Source: Betaproteobacteria bacterium Ga0077526 (GTDB lineage Bacteria; Pseudomonadota; Gammaproteobacteria; Burkholderiales; Ga0077523). Taken from it: DNA of 64,000 nt. Below the pieces are notes generated by a model that searched no databases, was not told where the DNA came from, and saw only the letters and a program-made list of their open reading frames with translations. A program made the translations under genes and the position numbers. The stretch is taken from positions 248,001-312,000 of the forward strand of contig LNDV01000035.1 in assembly GCA_001464765.1 (NCBI GenBank). Reading direction: 5' to 3'. Positions 8,408 through 19,100 of the stretch are shown here, piece after piece (position 1 is the first letter of the stretch; each line of letters begins with the position of its first letter).

Positions 8408-9436
8408 CGCCCACTCCACATGCTCCCGCACGAGCGCCGACGCATCCTGCCGCCTTGCCGACAACGCGGCGATCACCTCCGGCGTCTTTGCGGCATTACC
8501 GAGGCCGACCGCGAGATTCCGCGACCAGCGCTCGTAGCCGATCCGCCGGATCGCGCTGCCCGCCATGCGCCGATCGAACTCCTCGGGGGTCCACGCAAAG
8601 AGTTCCACGAGTGTGGCGCGATCGAGCCCTTCGCGAACGGCGAACTCTGGCAGATCGGATGGCCGCGCGTACTTGTTCCACGGACAGAACAGCTGGCAGT
8701 CGTCGCAGCCGTAGACCCGATTGCCAAGCAGCGCCCTGAGTTCCAGGGGAATCGCACCGTCGTGCTCGATGGTGAGATAGGAAATGCAGCGGCGCGCATC
8801 CAGTCGGTAGGGACCGACGATGGCCTTCGTGGGACACACGTCGATGCAGCGGGTGCAGCTTCCGCAGTGCTCCGTGATCGGCTCGGTGGGAGTCAGGGGC
8901 AGGTCGGTGTAGATCTCGCCCAGGAAGAAGAACGAACCGGTCTCGCGATGCAGTGCCAGCGTGTGCTTGCCCCGCCAGCCAATCCCCGACTTCCGCGCGA
9001 GTTCCACTTCCATGACGGGTGCGCTGTCGGTGAAGACGCGGTAGCCGAACGGCCCGACGTCCTCGGCGATGCGGTCCGCGAGCTTCTGCAGCCGACTTCG
9101 CAGCACCTTGTGGTAGTCGCGGCCAAGGGCATAGCGGGATACGTACGCCGTCGCGCCGTCGTCCAGCGTACGCACGGCATCGTCGGCGTCTCCTGCGAGG
9201 TAGTTCATCCGGACGGTGATGACCGACACGGTTCCCGGAACCAGTTCCGCGGGGCGGGCACGCTTGAGGCCATGCCGGGCCATATAGTCCATCGTGCCGT
9301 GGAATCCGGCGTCGAGCCACGCCAGCAGGCCGGGCTCGGCGACGGAGAGATCCACGTCCGCCACGCCGACGGCATCGAAGCCCAGGTCGCGCGCCCAGAC
9401 TGCTATGTGCTCGCGCAGTCCGGGCGGGGCGACCAC
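8396..9436 (-). CDS. queG: Epoxyqueuosine reductase QueG
   Basis: This 346-residue enzyme catalyses the last step of queuosine synthesis in tRNA, reducing epoxyqueuosine to queuosine with cobalamin and two 4Fe-4S clusters. The cluster cysteines are C191, C194, C197 and C201 (CGSCTRC...C) plus C217, C244, C247 and C251 (CDDCQLFCPW). Asp137 in FTDSAPVMEV is the expected catalytic acid. The C-terminal HEAT-like segment after residue 260 is present. Length is normal. The C-terminus ends EHVEWAL followed by Lys-Thr, and those two residues come from the downstream octamer array. No other queuosine genes are nearby, and it appears monocistronic. Confidence 0.95.
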   Translation of the reverse strand: MVAPPGLREHIAVWARDLGFDAVGVADVDLSVAEPGLLAWLDAGFHGTMDYMARHGLKRARPAELVPGTVSVITVRMNYLAGDADDAVRTLDDGATAYVSRYALGRDYHKVLRSRLQKLADRIAEDVGPFGYRVFTDSAPVMEVELARKSGIGWRGKHTLALHRETGSFFFLGEIYTDLPLTPTEPITEHCGSCTRCIDVCPTKAIVGPYRLDARRCISYLTIEHDGAIPLELRALLGNRVYGCDDCQLFCPWNKYARPSDLPEFAVREGLDRATLVELFAWTPEEFDRRMAGSAIRRIGYERWSRNLAVGLGNAAKTPEVIAALSARRQDASALVREHVEWALKT

Positions 9437-9455
9437 GAGTCCGGCTCCCGGTCGA

Positions 9456-9764
9456 TCAGGCGGGCGAAAGAACCTGCAGCGTCATGCGGACGATGAAGTC
9501 CTTCACCCGGGAGCGGTAAGCGCCCATGTGCGGAGCGGCCGCGTGCGCCTTGAGGGTGTCGATGCTTTCCCACTTCTCGATGATCGTCACGACGTCGGGC
9601 CGCAGGGCAATCTGCGGGCCGAGGCCGCTGGCGACGTCGACCGCCGCACCGTATTCGATGCAGCCGACCTCGGCGTGAACATCCGGAACCACCTTGGCGA
9701 ACTCGGCGAGAAACGCGTCGCGCTTCCCGGGGTGCAGTTCGACCGTGGCGATGACGTGAATCAT
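9456..9764 (-). CDS. Antibiotic-biosynthesis-monooxygenase (ABM) domain protein
   Basis: This 102-residue single-domain protein has a ferredoxin-like ABM fold. It starts MIHVIATVEL, with a central GCIEYGAA strand, VVTIIEKWES (the conserved Glu-Lys-Trp) and a C-terminal helix KAHAAAPHM. The family includes quinol monooxygenases such as YgiN and cofactor-free oxygenases. The ATG at 9762-9764 was chosen because a GAGAGG ribosome site precedes it and the family normally starts with this strand. It lies 19 bases upstream of queG on the same strand, so the two may be co-transcribed. Confidence 0.85.
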   Translation of the reverse strand: MIHVIATVELHPGKRDAFLAEFAKVVPDVHAEVGCIEYGAAVDVASGLGPQIALRPDVVTIIEKWESIDTLKAHAAAPHMGAYRSRVKDFIVRMTLQVLSPA

Positions 9765-9957
9765 TTCCTCTCCCTCTCTGGCTGTGGTTGGCGGCGCCGC
9801 GCCGCCGGACGCCGGCACGGATCCCGTGCCCGGCGGACCGAAGCATACGCCCCGGGCGGACCGGACCGGAATACGGCCGCAATCCCGGTGGCGTCATGGC
9901 GGGCCCTGAGCCCTTGTGCCACAATCAGGCGGGGAATCTTCGAGGGGTGTTGAAGGC

Positions 9958-10401
9958 ATGACGTTCTGCTGGCGTCGCTTGAATGCCTGGGTGCTCGTCC
10001 TGGTGTTTGCGCTGATCCAGGGGTGGGCACCGCTGCTGCATGCGCACGTCAGTCTGCCCGGCCCGTCGTCCGGCGCCCAGCCTGCCGATGCGCCCGCGCG
10101 CGGCATCCACCTGCCCGATGGCGCCCTGCCCGCCCCGCACACCCATCCCGCAGATGGTCAGGTAACGGTCCATGTCCGCTGCGAAAACGGCGAGGGCATG
10201 ATGGTCACGGCGGCGGTGGAGCATCGCCGCGATGAACGCCTGCTGGCGGCGGACTGGGGTCCGGCCGCTCCGGTCGCTGCCGTCGCCCCCCGCAAGGACC
10301 AGGTTTTCGCCTTACCCCTCTGGCATCCCGACGCCAGTGTCCGCCCCCGCCGGGTCGATTCGGCTCCTCCCTTCGCGGCCGGCCCCCCCACGCTCGCCTG
10401 A
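9958..10401 (+). CDS. Secreted or membrane-anchored His-rich protein upstream of metal efflux genes
   Basis: This 147-residue protein begins with a hydrophobic segment (about residues 9-30). It has several His residues (HAHVSLPG, APHTHPADG, VHV) and a Pro/Ala-rich tail. I do not recognise a named domain. Its place directly before a heavy-metal RND adaptor and pump is reminiscent of CzcI-type small periplasmic proteins in Cupriavidus, but sequence identity to CzcI is not visible, so this is only a positional analogy. The ATG at 9958 was preferred over the longer frame because it opens directly into the hydrophobic leader. Confidence 0.6.
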   Translation: MTFCWRRLNAWVLVLVFALIQGWAPLLHAHVSLPGPSSGAQPADAPARGIHLPDGALPAPHTHPADGQVTVHVRCENGEGMMVTAAVEHRRDERLLAADWGPAAPVAAVAPRKDQVFALPLWHPDASVRPRRVDSAPPFAAGPPTLA

Positions 10402-10492
10402 CCTCGTCGTACGCATCCCCGGGTCGTTCGTCGCCGGGGAAGGATCCTTCCGGCTTACCCGGGCGGCTCGTCCCGCCCGCGAGGACATTCGC

Positions 10493-11587
10493 ATGCACCC
10501 AATCCGCAGGGCCCTGACCGGCCTCGCGTTCGCCGTCGCCGCCTTCGCGGTGACCGCCCAGGACATCCCGCTCACCGAAGCGCAGATCCGCTCGCTGGGC
10601 GTCACCACGGCCAGACCCGAATCGCAGCCCCAGCGCGAAGTGCTGGGGCTCGCCGCCGAAGTCATGGTGCCGAACAACCAATTGCACGTCGTCAGCACCC
10701 CGCTGCCCGGCCTCGTGGAGTCCGTGCTCGTCGCCGTGAACGAGACGGTGAAGCGCGGCCAGGTGCTGGCGAGGATGCAGAGCTCGGCCCTGGCAGAAGC
10801 CCAGCGCGGGTACCTGCAGGCGCTCACGCAGATGCAGCTCGCCAGGGCCAACCTCGACCGGGACCAGAAGCTCTCCGCCGAGGGCCTGATCGCCGAGAGC
10901 CGCCTGCTGTCCACCAAGGCCTCCCACGTGGAAGCCTCCGCTCTACTGGCCGAGCGCCGGCACGCGCTGAAGCTCTCGGGCATGTCCGACAAGGCTGTCG
11001 CGAGTCTTCAGGGCGGCACCACGATCACCAGCGCCGTCACCATCCTCGCGCCGGTGGACGCCGTAGTCATCGAGCAGGTGGCGCAGGCGGGTCAGCGCCT
11101 CGAGGCCTACACGCCCCTCTACAAGCTGGCACAGCTCGATCCGCTCTGGCTCGAAATCCAGGTGCCGCTCGCCCGTTCCGCCGGCGTGCGCGAAGGCGCG
11201 CCGGTGCGCGTGCCGGCCGTCGAGGCCGAGGGACGGATCATCTCCGTGGGCAAGGCCGTGACGCCAGAGAGTCAGACGATCATGCTCCGCGCGCTCATCT
11301 CGAAGAACGCCGCACGGCTGCGGCCGGGCCAATACGTGGAAGCGTCGGTGGGTACCACGGCCACCCAGGGCACGCAGTGGCGCGTGCCCAACGGCGCTCT
11401 CGCCCGGGTGAAGGACAAGGTCTACGTGCTCGCGAAGTCCGGCACCGGATTCCGGGCCGTCCCCGTGACGCTGGTCGACGAGAGCGCCAAGTCCGCCGTC
11501 GTGTCCGGCGATCTGGGCAGTGACCCGGTGATCGCGGTCGAAGGCGTCGCGGCGCTGAAGAGCCGCCTGCTCGACCGAAGCAAGTAG
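10493..11587 (+). CDS. CzcB-like RND efflux periplasmic adaptor
   Basis: This 364-residue membrane-fusion protein has a signal peptide (residues 1-22, FAVTAQ). The first lipoyl half is PLPGLVESVLVAVNETVKRGQ, followed by a helical hairpin (about 95-160). The second lipoyl half is VTILAPVDAVVIEQVAQAGQ, followed by a beta-barrel and a membrane-proximal domain. It should bridge the inner-membrane pump encoded at 11603 and the outer-membrane factor at 14695. The ATG at 10493 was chosen because it immediately precedes the leader; the open frame runs further upstream inside the previous gene's region. The gap to the pump gene is 15 bases. Confidence 0.9.
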   Translation: MHPIRRALTGLAFAVAAFAVTAQDIPLTEAQIRSLGVTTARPESQPQREVLGLAAEVMVPNNQLHVVSTPLPGLVESVLVAVNETVKRGQVLARMQSSALAEAQRGYLQALTQMQLARANLDRDQKLSAEGLIAESRLLSTKASHVEASALLAERRHALKLSGMSDKAVASLQGGTTITSAVTILAPVDAVVIEQVAQAGQRLEAYTPLYKLAQLDPLWLEIQVPLARSAGVREGAPVRVPAVEAEGRIISVGKAVTPESQTIMLRALISKNAARLRPGQYVEASVGTTATQGTQWRVPNGALARVKDKVYVLAKSGTGFRAVPVTLVDESAKSAVVSGDLGSDPVIAVEGVAALKSRLLDRSK

Positions 11588-11602
11588 CGCGGGCGCCCGA
11601 CC

Positions 11603-14600
11603 ATGCTGACCCGCCTCATCGCCTTTTCGCTCGAACAGCGCCTGCTCGTGACCGTCGGCGCCTGCCTCCTGGTGCTTCTCGGCTGGCAGGCCGCCCTCAA
11701 CCTCCCGATCGACGCCTTTCCCGATGTGTCCACCACGCAGGTCAACATCATCCTCAAGGCGCCGGGCATGACGCCGGAAGAGGTCGAGACCCGCATCATC
11801 GCGCCCATCGAGATCGAGATGCTGGGCATTCCCCGCCAGCGCATCCTCCGCTCCACATCCAAGTACGCGATCGCCGACATCACGATCGATTTCACCGAGG
11901 GAACGGACATCTACTGGGCGCGCCAGCAGGTGAACGAGCGGCTCGCCGGTCTGCTCGGCGATCTGCCCCCGGGCGTGACCGGGGGTCTCGCTCCCATCAC
12001 GACACCGATGGGCGAGATGTACATGTTCACGATCGAGGGCGGCGGACTGACGCTTGCAGAGCGGCGCACGCTGCTCGACTGGGTGATCCGGCCGCGCCTG
12101 CGGACGGTCCCCGGGGTGGCCGACGTGAATTCGCTGGGCGGATTCGTGCGGGCCTTCGAGGTGGTCCCGGACGTGGCGGCGCTCGCGGCACGGCGCATTC
12201 CCATGGCCGAACTGCAGGCCGCGCTCGAAGCCAACAACCGCAATGACGGCGCGGGCCGGCTCACCGAGGACGAGGAGGCCCTGCTCGTCCGGGCCGAAGG
12301 CAGCATCCGCACACTGGAAGACGTTCGCGCCATCGTGATCGGCGAGCGCAGCATGATCCCCGTGCGCGTGGGCGAAGTGGCGGATGTGCGGATCGGCAGC
12401 CTCACCCGCTACGGCGCCGTGACGCGCAATGGGGAAGGCGAAGCGGTGCAGGGTCTCGTCCTCGGACTGCGCGGCGCGAATGCGCGCCAGGTGGTGGAGG
12501 GCGTGCGCGCCCGCCTCGCGGAGCTGACTCCACAGTTGCCGGCAGGCGTCACGATCGAAGTGCTCTACGATCGCGGCCACCTCGTGGAGCGCGCGGTGGG
12601 CACGGTGGCCAAGGCCCTGCTCGAGGCGATCGTGCTCGTGCTGGTGCTGCTGTTCCTGTTCCTCGGCAACGTGCGCGCCGCCATCGTGGTCGCACTCACG
12701 CTGCCGCTCTCCGCGCTCGCGACGTTCGTGCTGATGGACCAGACCGGGATGAGCGCCAACCTCATGAGTCTCGGCGGACTGGCGATCGCCATCGGCATGC
12801 TGGTCGACGCGTCGGTCGTGGTGGTGGAGAACATCGTGAGTCACCTTGCTCATGCGCCACCCGAGCGATCCCGACTGCAGGTGGTGTTCGACGCCGCGCG
12901 GGAAGTGGCGAAGCCCGTGGCATCCGGCATCGCGATCATCGTCATCGTGTTCCTGCCCCTGCTCTCGCTGGAGGGCCTGGAGGGCAAGATGTTCCGGCCG
13001 GTCGCGCTGTCGATCGTGTTCGCCCTGTCCGGTTCGCTGGTGGCGGCGCTCACGATCATCCCGGTCGCGGGCTCCGTGCTCCTGTCCCGGGGACCGCACC
13101 GCGAACCGTGGCTCGTGCGCACTGCGCAGCGACTCTATGCGCCGACGCTCGAATGGGCTCTCGGTCATCCGCGCGCGGTCGGGGCGGTGGCAGCCGCCCT
13201 GTTCGCCGCCGCGGCAGGTGCCTACCTGGCTACCGGCAAGACCTTCATGCCCTCCATGGACGAGGGCGATCTGATCATGCAACTGGAAAAGCTGCCGTCG
13301 ATCTCCCTGGACGCGAGCAACGACCTGGACCTGCGCATCCAGCGGGCGATTCTGGCGCAGGTGCCCGAAGTCTCGGGCGTCGTCGCACGAACCGGCGCCG
13401 ATGAGCTGGGGCTCGACCCCATGGGGCTAAACCAGACGGACGTGTTCCTCATCCTGAAGCCGCCCGGGACCTGGCGCAATCCGGACAAGCAGTCCATCGT
13501 GGAGGCGCTGCGCAAGGTCATGGAGGCTTTCCCGGGGGTGCACTACACCTTCACTCAGCCCATCGAGATGCGGGTGTCCGAAATGCTGACCGGCGTTCGC
13601 GGCGATCTGGCGGTGAAAGTGTTCGGCCCGGAACTGGACACGCTCAACCAGCTCGCGCATCAGATCCAGGCAACCCTGGAGTCCGTGTCCGGCAGTCGCG
13701 ACGTGTTCATGGTCATCAACGAGGGCATCCAGTATCTTCGCGTCGACATCAATCGCTTCGCGACAGGCCACCAGAAGCTCACCGTGGATGAGATCGAGTC
13801 GGACCTGCGCGCGCAGCTCGAGGGCCGCCGGGTGGGCACCGTGATCGAGGGCGTGCGCCGGACGCCCTTGCTGATTCGCGGCCAGACGGATCTCCGCTCC
13901 TCCGGCGCGCTGTACCAGAACCAGAACATCGTGATGCCCGACGGCAACACCGTGCCGCTGTCCGCGCTCGCGAAGATCTCCCGTGTCGAAGGTCCCGTGA
14001 AGATCGACCGCGAGAACGCCTTCCGGTATGCCGTGGTGCAGTCGAGCGTGCTGGGACGCGATCTGGTCGGGTTCGTCGACGACGCGAAGCGCGCGGTCGC
14101 GGAGAAGGTCAAGATGCCCGAGGGCTATCACGTCACCTGGGGCGGGCAGTTCGAGAACCAGCAGCGCGCGGCGGCGCGGCTCGCCGTCGTGGTGCCCGTG
14201 GCCCTCGCCCTCATCTTCCTCTTGCTGTTCGCCACCTTCGGTTCGCTGGCGCAGGCCACGATCGTGTTCGCAAACATTCCGTTCGCGCTGGTGGGCGGCA
14301 TCGTCGCGCTCTGGGCCTCGGGGCAGTACCTCTCGGTGCCGGCGTCCGTGGGCTTCATCGCGCTGCTCGGCATCGCCGTGCTGAACGGCGTGGTGCTGAT
14401 GAGCACCTACAACCAGTTGTGCGCCGAAGGCCTGCCGCTGGCGCAGGTGGTGCGGGATGGCGCACACCGGCGGCTGCGGCCCGTGCTCATGACGGCCGCC
14501 ATCGCTGCGTTCGGCCTCGTGCCCCTGCTGTTCGCGACCGGCCCGGGCTCGGAGATCCAGAGACCGCTGGCGATCGTGGTGATCGGCGGGCTGGTGACTT

Positions 14601-14698
14601 CGACCGCGCTGACCCTGCTGATCCTGCCAATGCTGTTCGAGCGTTTCGGCGCACCGAAGGCCGCGGACCGGCTGACCGATGGAGGGCTGCAACGATGA
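11603..14698 (+). CDS. Heavy-metal RND efflux pump, CzcA/CusA family
   Basis: This 1031-residue inner-membrane proton/cation antiporter has 12 predicted helices and two large periplasmic loops. The leader MLTRLIAFSLEQR and NLPIDAFPDVS are typical of the heavy-metal branch. The helix-4 motif reads AIGMLVDASVVVVEN (Asp402 and the Glu kept, with an Ala-Ile-Gly in place of Asp-Phe-Gly). That form is the one seen in CusA-like monovalent-metal pumps rather than in CzcA or CnrA. The central Met residues of CusA are not all recognisable, so the metal is undecided. The gene overlaps the outer-membrane factor gene by four bases. Confidence 0.9.
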   Translation: MLTRLIAFSLEQRLLVTVGACLLVLLGWQAALNLPIDAFPDVSTTQVNIILKAPGMTPEEVETRIIAPIEIEMLGIPRQRILRSTSKYAIADITIDFTEGTDIYWARQQVNERLAGLLGDLPPGVTGGLAPITTPMGEMYMFTIEGGGLTLAERRTLLDWVIRPRLRTVPGVADVNSLGGFVRAFEVVPDVAALAARRIPMAELQAALEANNRNDGAGRLTEDEEALLVRAEGSIRTLEDVRAIVIGERSMIPVRVGEVADVRIGSLTRYGAVTRNGEGEAVQGLVLGLRGANARQVVEGVRARLAELTPQLPAGVTIEVLYDRGHLVERAVGTVAKALLEAIVLVLVLLFLFLGNVRAAIVVALTLPLSALATFVLMDQTGMSANLMSLGGLAIAIGMLVDASVVVVENIVSHLAHAPPERSRLQVVFDAAREVAKPVASGIAIIVIVFLPLLSLEGLEGKMFRPVALSIVFALSGSLVAALTIIPVAGSVLLSRGPHREPWLVRTAQRLYAPTLEWALGHPRAVGAVAAALFAAAAGAYLATGKTFMPSMDEGDLIMQLEKLPSISLDASNDLDLRIQRAILAQVPEVSGVVARTGADELGLDPMGLNQTDVFLILKPPGTWRNPDKQSIVEALRKVMEAFPGVHYTFTQPIEMRVSEMLTGVRGDLAVKVFGPELDTLNQLAHQIQATLESVSGSRDVFMVINEGIQYLRVDINRFATGHQKLTVDEIESDLRAQLEGRRVGTVIEGVRRTPLLIRGQTDLRSSGALYQNQNIVMPDGNTVPLSALAKISRVEGPVKIDRENAFRYAVVQSSVLGRDLVGFVDDAKRAVAEKVKMPEGYHVTWGGQFENQQRAAARLAVVVPVALALIFLLLFATFGSLAQATIVFANIPFALVGGIVALWASGQYLSVPASVGFIALLGIAVLNGVVLMSTYNQLCAEGLPLAQVVRDGAHRRLRPVLMTAAIAAFGLVPLLFATGPGSEIQRPLAIVVIGGLVTSTALTLLILPMLFERFGAPKAADRLTDGGLQR

Positions 14699-15978
14699 CC
14701 CGCCGCACCCGAACCGTCCGGACCCGCCTGCGCATCGCGCTCGTCGCGATGCTCGCGGCGTTTCCCGTGGGCGCCCAGACAACGCCGGACCATCTGGATC
14801 TTCCCGATGCCGTCGCAGTGGAACGCGTCCTGGGCATCTACCCGCCCGTGCGAGCGGCACGCGACGCCGTGCGCGCGGAGATCGCCGGGCGCCGTCGCCT
14901 GGACGCCGGCCCCTACGAGTTCATCATTCGCGGCGGCTACCAGAACCACAACATGACCAACGGTCGCTTTCCGGAGTACGACATCGGCGTCGAGCGGGGC
15001 GTGCGCCTGCCCAGCAAGGCTCGGGTCGATGGCGAGATCGGCGCGCAGAACGTGGAACTGGCGCGCCGCATCTCCTACTCGGCCTGGTGCGACGGGGCGC
15101 GACACCTGCTCAAGCTCTGGTTCGGATGGGCGCGGGAGAATGTGCAGCTCGAACTCTGGACGCAGCAGGCCCAGGCCCTGAGGGAGCAGGTCGGCGTGGT
15201 CACGCGCCGCGCCGCTGCAGGCGATGCGCCCCGCGTCGAGGTGAATCTCGCGGAAGCCGCGGCGTCCCAGGCCGAATCCCTGGTCGAGAACTTCCGCGGG
15301 CGCGAGAACGGGGCACGCGGGGCCCTGGACAGGACGTTCCCCGGACTCGCCATCCCCCGGACGGCCCGAATCGGCAGTCCCCGGCCCCTCGAGAACACGC
15401 TCGACTGGTTCATCGACCGGGTGCGACTTCACAACGACGAGATCCGGGTCGTCCGCGCCGCCAGCAAGCGGGCTGCTCTGTTCACCCGCCGGGCCGAGGC
15501 CGATCATCTGCCCGACCCATCGATCGGTGCAAGGATCTCCACGGACCGGAGCTCGCAGGACAAGATAGCCGGCGTGTATCTGAGCGTCCCGATCCCGGGT
15601 CAGGCGCGCCGGGCATTCACCGATTCTGTCCGGGCCATGGCCGACTCGGCCGCGAGTAACGAGGCCGCGGTCGTGCAGCGGGTGACGGCCGATGTCGCCC
15701 TGATGGACGGACAGGCCCGCGGCGCCTTTGCCGCCTGGCGCAAGGCGCGGGACGCGGCCGAGGGCATGCGGCGCAATGCCGACTCCATGCTCCGGTCCTG
15801 GCAGCTGCGGGAGGCGTCGCTCAACGAAGTGCTCGTGGCGCGCCGTCTCGCGCTCGAATCGGGGCTCGCGGCGGCGCTGGCCCAGATCGACGCCGAGGAG
15901 GCACGATACAAGCTGCTGATCGAGGCCCATCTGCTCTGGAACGATCCCGAGGAGGAGGCCGAGGAGCACCGCGACTGA
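14695..15978 (+). CDS. CzcC-like outer-membrane efflux protein
   Basis: This 427-residue TolC-family protein has a basic, hydrophobic signal peptide (residues 1-27, ending VGAQ). It is the third component of the metal RND system. The start codon is set by the ATGA overlap with the pump gene. The protein shows the long helical repeats of the family and two poorly conserved beta-barrel segments. It ends in a run of acidic residues (DPEEEAEEHRD). Gene order here is adaptor, pump, outer factor rather than the C-B-A order of the Cupriavidus czc operon. Confidence 0.82.
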   Translation: MTRRTRTVRTRLRIALVAMLAAFPVGAQTTPDHLDLPDAVAVERVLGIYPPVRAARDAVRAEIAGRRRLDAGPYEFIIRGGYQNHNMTNGRFPEYDIGVERGVRLPSKARVDGEIGAQNVELARRISYSAWCDGARHLLKLWFGWARENVQLELWTQQAQALREQVGVVTRRAAAGDAPRVEVNLAEAAASQAESLVENFRGRENGARGALDRTFPGLAIPRTARIGSPRPLENTLDWFIDRVRLHNDEIRVVRAASKRAALFTRRAEADHLPDPSIGARISTDRSSQDKIAGVYLSVPIPGQARRAFTDSVRAMADSAASNEAAVVQRVTADVALMDGQARGAFAAWRKARDAAEGMRRNADSMLRSWQLREASLNEVLVARRLALESGLAAALAQIDAEEARYKLLIEAHLLWNDPEEEAEEHRD

Positions 15979-16140
15979 GATCGCCCGGGCTGCGCCACCC
16001 GCCCTTGCTATGATCCGCCTGCGCTCCGCAGACCTCCGGGCAGGCACCCGGGCGCGCGAAGCCCGCCTCCAAGGGGAATCGAACTTGCCGTATCCGATCG
16101 TGCCGGTCGCTGACAGGCGCCTGGACGGGGTCCGTTAGTC
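15979..16140. other. Gap between two RND operons
   Basis: These 162 bases separate the metal RND operon from the HAE1 pair. No coding signal is visible. A TATGAT hexamer near 16010 could be a -10 box for the second operon. Confidence 0.35.
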
Positions 16141-19100
16141 ATGTGGATCGTTCAGCTCGCGCTTCGCCGGCCCTACACGTTCATCGTCCTGGCGCTGCTG
16201 GTGCTGATCATCGGGCCGCTGATGATCCTCCGCACGCCGGTCGACATCTTCCCCAACATCAACATTCCGGTGGTGAGCGTCATCTGGCGCTACACGGGTC
16301 TGGCGACGGAGGAGATGGAAGCGCGGATGGTGTCGCAGTTCGAGCGCGGGCTCACCGCCACGGTCAACGACATCGAGCACATCGAATCCCAGACCTACAA
16401 CGGCGTGGGCGCCGTGAAGGTGTTCTTCCACCAGGGCACCAACATCGAGACCGGACTCTCGCAGATCGTCGCGATCTCGCAGACCGTCATCAACAACTTT
16501 CCGCCGGGCGCCACGGCGCCGCTCATCCTCCAGTACAGCGCCTCGACGGTGCCGATCCTGCAGCTCGCCCTGTCCAGCACGACCCTGGCCGAGCACGAGA
16601 TGAACGACCTCGCCAACAGCTTCATGCGCACGCAACTCGCCACGGTGCAGGGCGCGGTGCTGCCCTTCCCCTACGGCGGGAAGACCCGGCAGATCATGGT
16701 GGACCTCGATCCCGGGCGCCTGCAGTCGAAGGGGATGACGCCGCGCGATGTGGTCGACGCGCTGAATCAGCAGAACCTGATCCTGCCCACCGGCACCATC
16801 AAGCTCGGTGCGCTGGAGCACGACGTGGCCATGAACGGCAGCCCGCGGAGTGTGAAGGAACTGAACGATCTCCCGATCCGCACGAGCGCCGCCGGCACGG
16901 TCTACGTGCGGGACGTGGCGCATGTCCGGGACGGCTTCACCCCGCAGATCAACATCGTGCGGCGGGACGGGCAGCGCGCGGTGCTGCTCACCATCCTCAA
17001 GTACGGCAATGCCTCCACGCTGGACATCGTGCAGCGCGTGAAGGACGAACTGCCAAGGATCCGCGCGGGGCTGCCGCCGGAGCTCGACATCCAGACGGCT
17101 CTCGACCAGTCCGTGTTCGTGCAGGCCGCCGTGGACGGCGTGATCCACGAAGCGATCATCGCCGCATGTCTCACGGCGCTCATGATCCTGCTGTTCCTGG
17201 GGAGCTGGCGCAGCACGCTGATCATCACGATCTCGATCCCGCTCGCGATCCTGAGCTCGCTGGGCCTGCTGTCTGCGCTGGGCGAGACCATCAACATCAT
17301 GACCCTCGGCGGCCTAGCGCTCGCTGTCGGCATACTCGTGGACGACGCGACGGTCGCCATCGAGAACATCACGCAGCATCTGGAACAGGGCAAGGACCTC
17401 GAGACCGCCATCCTGGACGGCGCCCGCCAGATCGCCGTGCCGACACTCGTGTCAACACTCTGCATCTGCATCGTGTTCGTGCCGATGTTCCTGCTGACCG
17501 GCGTAGCGCGCTACCTGTTCGTGCCGATGGCGCTCGCGGTCGTGTTCGCGATGCTGGCTTCGTACCTGTTCTCCCGCACGCTGGTGCCCACGCTCGCCAA
17601 GTACCTGTTACGCGGCCACACCGACGTACACGGGCACTCGGGCCGCCCCTCCGGGTGGACCCGTATCCACGCCGTGTTCGAGCGGGGGTTCTCCTCCCTG
17701 CGGGACGCCTACCGCGCGCAGCTCGAAGCCGCCCTGTCCGTGCCGAAACGCTTCATTGCGCTCGTCCTGATCGTGTGCATCGGCAGCGCCGGCCTAGCGC
17801 CGTCTCTCGGACGCGACTTCTTCCCGTCCGTGGATGCCGGGCAGATCAAGCTGCATCTCCGGGCGAAGACCGGCACGCGCATCGAAGAGACGGCCCGGCT
17901 GTGCGACGAGGTGGAAAGCTTCATCCGCCGCAAGCTCCCGCCCGGCGAGATCGACACCATGCTCGACAACATCGGTCTGCCCACCAGCGGCACCAACCTC
18001 ACGTACAACAACTCCGGCACGGTGGGCCCCGCCGACGCGGACATCATCATCTCTCTCGCCAAGGGTCATCGGCCCACGGCGGAGGTGGTGCGCGAGCTGC
18101 GCGCGGCCCTGCCCGAGGAGTTTCCCGGTGTGATGTTCTACTTCCTGCCTGCGGACATCGTGAGCCAGATCCTCAACTTCGGCCTGCCGGCGCCGGTGGA
18201 CATCCAGATCGTGGGCAACAAGATCGCCGAGAACCGCGTGTTCGCGCAGGCGCTGTTCGAGAAGCTCAAGAACGTGACGGGCCTGGTGGATCTGCGCGTG
18301 CACCAGCCCTTCGACCAGCCGAAGATCAATGTCACCGTCGACCGCACCCGCGCCCAGCAGGCGGGCCTCACCCAGCGCGAGATCGCCGGGAACCTGCTTA
18401 TCACCCTGAGCGGCAGCTTCCAGACCAACCCGACGTTCTTCCTGAACCCGAAGAACCGCGTCACCTACAACGTGATCACGCAGGCACCGCAGTACCGCAT
18501 GGACTCCATGGACGCGCTCGCGAACATCCCGATCCGCCGGTCGGACCAGGGCTCCAGCGACGTACTGGGGTCACTCGCCTCCTTCTCGCGGGACACGGAG
18601 CGTGCGGTCATCAGCCACTGGAACGTGCAACCGGTGCTGGATATCTACGGCGGCGTACACGGCCGCGATCTCGGCGGCGTCGCCGACGAGGTGGCGAAGA
18701 TCGCCGCCGCTGCGGAGAAGGATCTGCCCAAGGGCTCGCGGCTGATCGTGCGCGGTCAGATGGAGACGATGCAGTCCTCCTTCACCGGCCTGCTCTACGG
18801 CCTGCTGTTCGCGATCGTGCTGGTCTATCTGCTGATGGTGGTCAACTTCCAGTCATGGCTCGACCCGCTCATCATCATCACGGCGCTGCCAGCGGCGCTT
18901 GCAGGAATCGTCTGGCTGCTGTTCCTCACGCACACCACGGTCAGCGTGCCGGCTCTCACCGGCGCCATCATGGCGATCGGCATCGCCACGGCCAACAGCA
19001 TCCTCGTGGTGAGCTTCGCCCGCGAGCGCCTGGAAGCCGGTGACGACGCCTGGACAGCGTCCCTCGAAGCCGGCGTGAACCGCTTCCGGCCGGTCGTGAT

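Noticed and set aside
10943..13282. Long open frame (779 codons) on the minus strand opposite the metal RND pump
   Set aside because: It is antisense to a clear RND pump, its composition is His/Arg/Glu-rich without domain motifs, and such frames are expected in GC-rich genes with strong third-position bias.
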